Source: Bacteroidota bacterium (GTDB lineage: Bacteria > Bacteroidota > Bacteroidia > Bacteroidales > B39-G9). Taken from it: DNA of 5,101 bases. Below are positions 1 through 3,601 of this stretch, piece after piece (the first letter of the stretch is position 1; each line of letters starts with the position of its first letter). The DNA lies in assembly GCA_003648455.1 (NCBI GenBank), contig QMPG01000265.1:1-5101 (forward strand). Direction: 5' to 3'. Below the pieces are notes generated by a model. The model made no database searches. It was not told the origin of the DNA and was given only the letters and a program-made list of their open reading frames with translations. Position numbers and translations under genes: made by a program.

Positions 1-1
1 A

Positions 2-964
2 TTATATAAAATCCTTCAAAAAATCATCAACATCCGTATCAACTTCAGCTTCCATAGAAACTATTGTATTCTTAAATGGATTAAATGATTTAGTTTTAAT
101 TCCTTGGTTTGTTAATTCATCTATAATATCACCTGCTTCGCTTCCCCATCTAGTAAGATGATCTTGTAGTTTCTGTTCAAAATAAAATAATTCTATTTGA
201 TTAGGATCAAATAAATTGTATTCCATTTCTTCATATTGTTTCACGGCCTCTGCATGTTTGTCAGCAGGAAATAAACTTAAATCTATAATCTTTGTAAAGC
301 TCTCGTAGATTTCTTTGTTTCCATTAGCCATTTTCTTTCGCCATAAATCTTTATCAACCAGCATCTTTTCAAGAGTTTTAGGTCCAACTCTATAAAGGCC
401 AGGAATGTTATCAGAGGCATCTCCACAAACAGCTTTTTCCATTACAATGTTTTCTTGCTTTTCATAGTATAATCTTTTTATAGGACTATAAACATCAATA
501 CTATCAAACTTGTTTTTAAGTTGTATCATATCTTTGTCTGTAGAAATGACTAGAACTTCTTCCCCTTTTGCTGCTTCGTGCATTGCAATTGCATACATCA
601 CATCATCAGCTTCCATTCCATCAACTTTGATTTGTTTTGTTGGATAAAGATCTAAAATTCCTTCTACGACAGGAAAAGTTTTTTTTAAGTCCAGATAAGA
701 TTGTTCTGTTTTTGATTTATCTCTATTCCTTTTGTAATCACTATAGATACTTCGTCTCCAATCAAGAGAACCCATCCCTTCATGACAGATAATAAGATTA
801 CCATAGGTTTTGAATAGATAATTGTATTTATTAAAAAAGATGTGATAAAAAAATCCCATGTCTTCTGCTAGGATTTCGTCCTTACCGTATTCTTCTTTTA
901 ATTGTCTTCTTGCCATGTGGTACGATATGAACAAAAAGTTCATATGATCTATTAATATTTTCAA
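2..964 (-). CDS. FEN-like 5'-3' exonuclease / RNase H (T4 RNase H and T5 D15 family)
   Basis: Structure-specific metal-dependent nuclease that removes RNA primers and 5' flaps during lagging-strand synthesis. Its 320 residues are close to T4 RNase H (305) and T5 flap endonuclease (291). Seen in order: LIDHMNFLF with Asp6; CHEGMGSLDWRRSIYSDYKR at 60-79, the helical-arch region with conserved WRR and YK; MEADDV at 117-122 (E118, D120, D121); STDKDMIQL at 141-149 (D143, D145); and GDASDNIPG at 181-189 (D182, D185) followed by VGPKT at 193-197, the helix-3-turn-helix DNA clamp. All metal ligands of the family are present except that the Asp before WRR (T4 D71 position) is Glu62. Residues after about 200 are divergent. 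The tail DVDDFLKDFI resembles C-terminal clamp-binding peptides of T4 proteins. The TTG start is required to keep Asp6. It is translationally coupled to the 188-residue gene, and the TAA stop lies at the left edge. Confidence 0.95.
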   Translation of the reverse strand: MKILIDHMNFLFISYHMARRQLKEEYGKDEILAEDMGFFYHIFFNKYNYLFKTYGNLIICHEGMGSLDWRRSIYSDYKRNRDKSKTEQSYLDLKKTFPVVEGILDLYPTKQIKVDGMEADDVMYAIAMHEAAKGEEVLVISTDKDMIQLKNKFDSIDVYSPIKRLYYEKQENIVMEKAVCGDASDNIPGLYRVGPKTLEKMLVDKDLWRKKMANGNKEIYESFTKIIDLSLFPADKHAEAVKQYEEMEYNLFDPNQIELFYFEQKLQDHLTRWGSEAGDIIDELTNQGIKTKSFNPFKNTIVSMEAEVDTDVDDFLKDFI

Positions 965-1527
965 GTTTCTCCCCTATAAAAGTCATCTTTAAATAACTCT
1001 TTCATTTTATTAAATACTTTTTTATTGGTACAAACTACCTGTCTTTTGATATCAAGCATGTCAGTATCATAAAAACCCTTTTCTTTATTTAGTTCTCTAA
1101 ACGTTTTAGATAAAGAAAGAAAATGAATAGATAATATCCCTCGTTTAATTAAGAGTAAATTCTCCTTAAAAAAATCTGGATTATATCCACCATATTGTTT
1201 CTTCATTCTATTGTAAGTATCAAGCATTTGAACGATAAAGTTGTTTGTTTTCTTTTCTTCGAACCTATGATGGTATTCTTCCCAAGCTTCAATTGCTGTT
1301 TTTCCAAAAAGACGAAATGGTAATATTATCCCATATTTTTCAAAACAACTTTTGACATGAATTTCTGGTGTCCAACCTTCAATTGATCTATAACCAGCGG
1401 CTCGTTCAAAATGAACCCACCATTTAGACTTATCAACAGTCTTCATTGAGAATAGATATCTCCCAAACTTTTTATATTCCTCTATGAAAGTTCTAGCCAA
1501 TCCATAGGAAGCCTCTTCTTTTAACAC
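961..1527 (-). CDS. hypothetical protein, 188 residues; weak candidate for a gp59-like helicase loader
   Basis: No family is securely recognised. Its GTG start (1527-1525) overlaps the upstream TAG by one base (TAGTG), with only a weak GGA site 8 nt upstream, so coupling is likely. Its TGA stop (963-961) overlaps the TTG start of the exonuclease. The protein looks mostly helical, rich in aromatics and Lys (W36, W37, W52, W82), with an N-terminal basic/aromatic part and a C-terminal stretch LLLIKRGILSIHFLSLSKTF at 124-143. That stretch resembles, from memory, the C-terminal domain of T4 gp59 (helicase assembly protein, 217 residues), and T4 keeps gene 59 a little upstream of rnh. The CFEKYG segment at 61-66 could align with SEKYK of gp59. 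The similarity is faint and unverified, and T4 gp59 itself is longer. A replication accessory role is inferred mainly from coupling to the exonuclease. Confidence 0.85.
   Translation of the reverse strand: MLKEEASYGLARTFIEEYKKFGRYLFSMKTVDKSKWWVHFERAAGYRSIEGWTPEIHVKSCFEKYGIILPFRLFGKTAIEAWEEYHHRFEEKKTNNFIVQMLDTYNRMKKQYGGYNPDFFKENLLLIKRGILSIHFLSLSKTFRELNKEKGFYDTDMLDIKRQVVCTNKKVFNKMKELFKDDFYRGET
969..975 (-). promoter_or_regulatory. ribosome binding site AGGGGAG that decides the TTG start of the exonuclease
   Basis: AGGGGAG ends 4 nt before the TTG at 964-962. The next in-frame ATG is codon 8, which would remove catalytic Asp6, so this site and the chemistry both support TTG as the true start. 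The TTG shares two bases with the TGA stop of the 188-residue gene. Confidence 0.8.
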
Positions 1528-1781
1528 TATTTTTTTCCATTTTTAATTAAACCAGCGCGTGCCAACATCATGGCCTCTTCTTGGGTAAGGTTGCCATTAT
1601 CGTTCAACCAAACCGCAAAACTATTCCAGTTTATATCAAGATTTTTTTTAATTAAACAACCAACAACTTTTGGGTCGCTAGTTGGGCATTCAATAAATGT
1701 CTTGTCATAAGTGTCGTTATACTTTTTCTTGATGCTTAGAGGAACTTTCCTCATTATACAATTCTTGCAAAACTCGTTCAA
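1527..1781 (-). CDS. hypothetical small protein, 84 residues, four cysteines
   Basis: I do not recognise this protein. It starts at TTG (1781-1779) behind a strong AGGAG site and is the first gene after the consensus promoter. It has four cysteines: C5 and C8 in a CxxC near the N-terminus, then C32 and C42 (C-x2-C-x23-C-x9-C). This could bind a metal such as zinc, but the spacing is not one I can assign to a known ribbon. The C-terminal half (residues 50-80, with W52, W58 and LTQEEAMMLARAGLI) looks helical and ends in a basic tail. There is no membrane segment. The TAG stop shares one base with the GTG start of the next gene, so translation is coupled. A small DNA- or polymerase-binding regulator would fit its place beside replication genes, but nothing in the sequence proves this. 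Confidence 0.8.
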   Translation of the reverse strand: MNEFCKNCIMRKVPLSIKKKYNDTYDKTFIECPTSDPKVVGCLIKKNLDINWNSFAVWLNDNGNLTQEEAMMLARAGLIKNGKK

Positions 1782-1782
1782 G

Positions 1783-1800
1783 TTAACTCCTATGAGTTAA
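1783..1800 (-). promoter_or_regulatory. inverted repeat TTAACTC-ATAG-GAGTTAA over the start region and ribosome site
   Basis: Two perfect 7-base arms (1800-1794 and 1789-1783) flank a 4-base loop (1793-1790). The 3' arm and loop contain the AGGAG ribosome site (1791-1787) of the 84-residue gene. The predicted transcription start falls on the first loop base. RNA reading through from upstream could therefore fold and hide the site, while RNA from the local promoter would lack the 5' arm. It could instead be an operator for a repressor over the promoter. The stem is mostly A-U, so its strength is uncertain, and no U-run follows that would make it a terminator. Confidence 0.6.
1787..1791 (-). 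promoter_or_regulatory. ribosome binding site AGGAG that decides the TTG start of the 84-residue gene
   Basis: AGGAG ends 5 nt before the TTG at 1781-1779. No ATG or GTG start lies upstream in frame before a stop (TAA at 1799-1797), so this site supports TTG as the initiator. Confidence 0.8.
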
Positions 1801-1828
1801 TTATAAACTATTATTCTTTTATTGTCAA
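1800..1828 (-). promoter_or_regulatory. consensus sigma70-type promoter for the 84-aa / 188-aa / exonuclease unit
   Basis: On the minus strand TTGACA (1828-1823) and TATAAT (1805-1800) are both exact consensus hexamers, separated by exactly 17 bp (1822-1806). The -35 box begins two bases past the stop codon of the 118-residue gene. The predicted start of transcription is about 1793 (an A), which would leave a leader of only about 12 nt that still contains the AGGAG ribosome site. Use by the host housekeeping sigma factor is inferred. It would make the downstream unit independent of read-through from the polymerase-containing unit and probably early and strong. The -10 region (TATAATTA) differs by one base from the T4 late element TATAAATA, but the perfect -35 favours a sigma70 promoter. 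Confidence 0.85.
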
Positions 1829-1830
1829 GA

Positions 1831-2187
1831 TTATATTGTTCTAGCTGCGGGATTTATCTTATCTGTTGGATTTACAGGAGCTTTTATAACAGCACGTGCT
1901 GTGCCGGCATTTGTTTCAACTTCTGCTCCGCCAGGTTGTATTTTAGCTTGAGTACCAACTCCGGTTTTACTTTCCATTGCTTTATTTTTAGAGTATTCAG
2001 CAATAGCATATTTTAAACTATTAACTTTTTTATCAATTTCTGCAACCGTTCCTGATAATTCTTTTGATAACATAGGGTTAGCAGCGATTTTAGCATCTAA
2101 TTGTTTTTTAATGTTATCAAGGCTTGCGAGTTCCTTGTTCACATATTGAGTGTTTAACTCTTCTTGGATTATATCTGATGTTTTCAT
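1831..2187 (-). CDS. hypothetical coiled-coil protein, 118 residues, N-terminus shared with the 329-residue protein
   Basis: I recognise no family. Residues 12-68 form a Lys/Glu-rich helix with heptad-like hydrophobic spacing (probable coiled coil). Residues 75-118 form a Gly/Ala/Pro/Thr-rich, probably disordered tail with the near-repeat NPTDKINPAA. There is no Cys, Trp or membrane segment. It starts MKTSDIIQEE, close to MKVSDIFLTE of the gene two upstream: 18 of the first 21 bases are identical. IQE at 7-9 also fits the (I/L)xE type of T4 prohead-protease site, though the next residue is Glu rather than Ala, so the match is weaker. The ATG at 2187 has a strong ribosome site, AGGAGA at 2197-2192, 4 nt away and overlapping the upstream stop; the genes are 8 bp apart. 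The tail codes through a 14-bp palindrome (1889-1902). It is the last gene before the internal promoter. A small scaffold-like or packaged protein is one guess. Confidence 0.85.
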   Translation of the reverse strand: MKTSDIIQEELNTQYVNKELASLDNIKKQLDAKIAANPMLSKELSGTVAEIDKKVNSLKYAIAEYSKNKAMESKTGVGTQAKIQPGGAEVETNAGTARAVIKAPVNPTDKINPAARTI

Positions 2188-2191
2188 ACTA

Positions 2192-2197
2192 TCTCCT
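2192..2197 (-). promoter_or_regulatory. ribosome binding site AGGAGA for the 118-residue gene
   Basis: AGGAGA ends 4 nt before the ATG at 2187. Its first bases are part of the TAG stop of the upstream 130-residue gene (2198-2196), so a terminating ribosome could reinitiate directly. It is one of the strongest Shine-Dalgarno matches in the window. Confidence 0.8.
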
Positions 2198-2588
2198 AAA
2201 TATACTCATCTTCGAGTGTCGGTCTTATATATCGTGAATTATCAACTACAGGTGGTGCAATAAATTCTGTTATTGTAAATCCTGTAATTGCTGATCCTGA
2301 TAATTTTATCTTATAGTTATTATCAGAAACATATTCTTCATCTACTTTTTTTATTACAATGATCTCTTCAACTGGATCTTCTTTCTTGAAAATTGCAACT
2401 GGTACAATTGGATTGGTTGCTTGTAATGGAATAACCAAATGTCTTTTCTTTTTAGCACTTTTAAATTTCTCAACTGGAAGGATAGTTGTTTCTTTCTTTC
2501 TGTCAATACAATACACACTTCCACCCTGTACTAAATACGGAGTAAAAACTTGATTGTCTATCCTAACAGGATGATTTAATTTAACCAC
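2196..2588 (-). CDS. hypothetical protein, 130 residues, beta-rich
   Basis: I do not recognise this protein. The GTG start at 2588-2586 overlaps the stop region of the upstream 329-residue gene by 8 bp, and a weak AAGAG-like site lies about 8 nt upstream, so translation is probably coupled. The stop TAG at 2198-2196 overlaps the ribosome site of the next gene. The sequence is rich in Ile, Val, Lys and Pro with alternating beta-like segments (residues 7-30, 50-68, 74-82, 92-110), a basic patch at 42-50 (FKSAKKKRH), a single Cys at 27, and an acidic C-terminal end (LEDEYI). There is no signal peptide, membrane helix or catalytic motif. Its place between two proteins that share an MKxSDI N-terminus suggests the three genes form one cassette. 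A small structural or packaged protein is possible but unproven. Confidence 0.8.
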   Translation of the reverse strand: MVKLNHPVRIDNQVFTPYLVQGGSVYCIDRKKETTILPVEKFKSAKKKRHLVIPLQATNPIVPVAIFKKEDPVEEIIVIKKVDEEYVSDNNYKIKLSGSAITGFTITEFIAPPVVDNSRYIRPTLEDEYI

Positions 2589-3570
2589 TTAATAACTCTT
2601 TCGTGAAATCCAAAAATTCATCTTCTATGATTTTTGCTGACTTGGGTATTTCGATTTGAAGCTCTATTCTACCAACCGCAGGAAGTCCTGTAGAAGGTGC
2701 TCTTGGAGGTATTTTCTTAAATGAAAATTTGTAGTCATTAGCTTCAAATGTTTTATTAAAATCCCCAAGATTAGTTTTAAACTCTTTATTATCTGATATC
2801 GCTTTTCTAATTAAAGCTTGTGCTTTTTTATTATCATTAGAAAGCGCCTTTGTAGCAGTTGTGTTAAGCCAATTTTGATATTTTTGAGTTACTTCTGTAT
2901 CTTTTAGATTTCTCCCCGCGTCTTTTTCTAATATCTTTTTGAATTTATTCCAAGCACTTCTATTTCTTAAATCTATCATATCTGCAAATCTATGCTTTTG
3001 TCCAACGCGAGGATTTCGCATAAGTTTTACCTCTACTTTGTCTTGATCTGACATAACACCAGAGGGTATTCTAATTGAAGATTTTAATCTTTGTATATCT
3101 TCTTTTCCAAAAAAAGAAGATGTAAAGAAATTCCAATTAAAGTTATTTTTTATAACCATATCAGCTATAGCAGCTGTTCTATCCGATGAAAAGGAAACCT
3201 CTCCTTTTGTTTCTTTCATTCCTGTCTGAACTTTCTTACGAATTTTTTCGTATCTTCTCCAGTCTTTAACTTTAGGATTAATTTTTAGTTTCTTTTCAAG
3301 TTCTTTTTTCTTATCTTCAAGCGATTTAATAGCTAATTCTTTTTTGTTGCCTACGAATTTTAATTTTTTTATTCTTTTAGACTTTCCACTTTTGAAGGAT
3401 CTTAAATCTTTAACTAAAATATCATATTTTTCGTTATCAGAGCCTTTAATCCAACTCCAATATAAGTCAATAAAATTAGATGATTTAAATAAATCGCCTT
3501 GTTTACTCATAATTAACGCTTTTTCTATTGTAGATGCTGCTTCTGTTAAGAATATATCTGATACTTTCAT
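2581..3570 (-). CDS. hypothetical basic protein with a T4-like capsid-targeting N-terminus; candidate internal head protein
   Basis: I recognise no family. The protein has 329 residues and no signal peptide or membrane segment. It begins MKVSDIFLTE then Ala-Ala. This matches in length and form the ten-residue capsid-targeting peptide of T4 internal proteins (MKTYQEFIAE, cut before Ala by prohead protease gp21). Residues 51-120 are very basic (27 Lys/Arg against 9 Asp/Glu) and look largely helical or coiled-coil. Residues 130-270 are mixed alpha with several Trp and Phe. Residues 290-310 are Pro-rich followed by a beta-like stretch (RIELQIEIP). The tail is acidic-hydrophobic. ATG start at 3570; the best ribosome site, AAGGA at 3586-3582, is 11 nt away, longer than usual. 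It lies 31 bp downstream of the polymerase gene and overlaps the next gene by 8 bp. A packaged or injected role is inference from the N-terminus and basic charge. A replication-linked role is also possible given its neighbours. Confidence 0.85.
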   Translation of the reverse strand: MKVSDIFLTEAASTIEKALIMSKQGDLFKSSNFIDLYWSWIKGSDNEKYDILVKDLRSFKSGKSKRIKKLKFVGNKKELAIKSLEDKKKELEKKLKINPKVKDWRRYEKIRKKVQTGMKETKGEVSFSSDRTAAIADMVIKNNFNWNFFTSSFFGKEDIQRLKSSIRIPSGVMSDQDKVEVKLMRNPRVGQKHRFADMIDLRNRSAWNKFKKILEKDAGRNLKDTEVTQKYQNWLNTTATKALSNDNKKAQALIRKAISDNKEFKTNLGDFNKTFEANDYKFSFKKIPPRAPSTGLPAVGRIELQIEIPKSAKIIEDEFLDFTKELLSG

Positions 3571-3601
3571 AAAGTCATAATTCCTTATAACTTTATCTTT
3601 A

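Noticed and set aside
1..30. Promoter reading out of the left edge (TTGATG, 18 bp, TATAAT)
   Set aside because: The -10 is exact but the -35 matches only 4 of 6 with 18-bp spacing, inside the end of the exonuclease gene; chance is likely in A+T-rich DNA and the next gene is not visible.
1351..1381. Plus-strand TTGACA inside the 188-residue gene as an antisense promoter
   Set aside because: No -10-like hexamer occurs 16-18 bp downstream.
1889..1902. Intrinsic terminator at the 14-bp palindrome
   Set aside because: No U-run follows on the minus strand, and it lies inside coding sequence more than 50 bp before the stop.
1822..2016. Plus-strand ORF of 64 codons opposite the 118-residue gene
   Set aside because: Shadow of a well-supported minus-strand gene; Cys/Ser/Phe-rich composition is typical of antisense reading, and I see no ribosome site worth noting.
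2581..2720. ADP-ribosyltransferase-like C-terminus in the 329-residue protein (STG then RIELQIEIPKSAKII)
   Set aside because: The strand pattern is loosely reminiscent of the family, but the spacing is wrong and no ExE/QxE catalytic motif followed by LLPR is present before the end.
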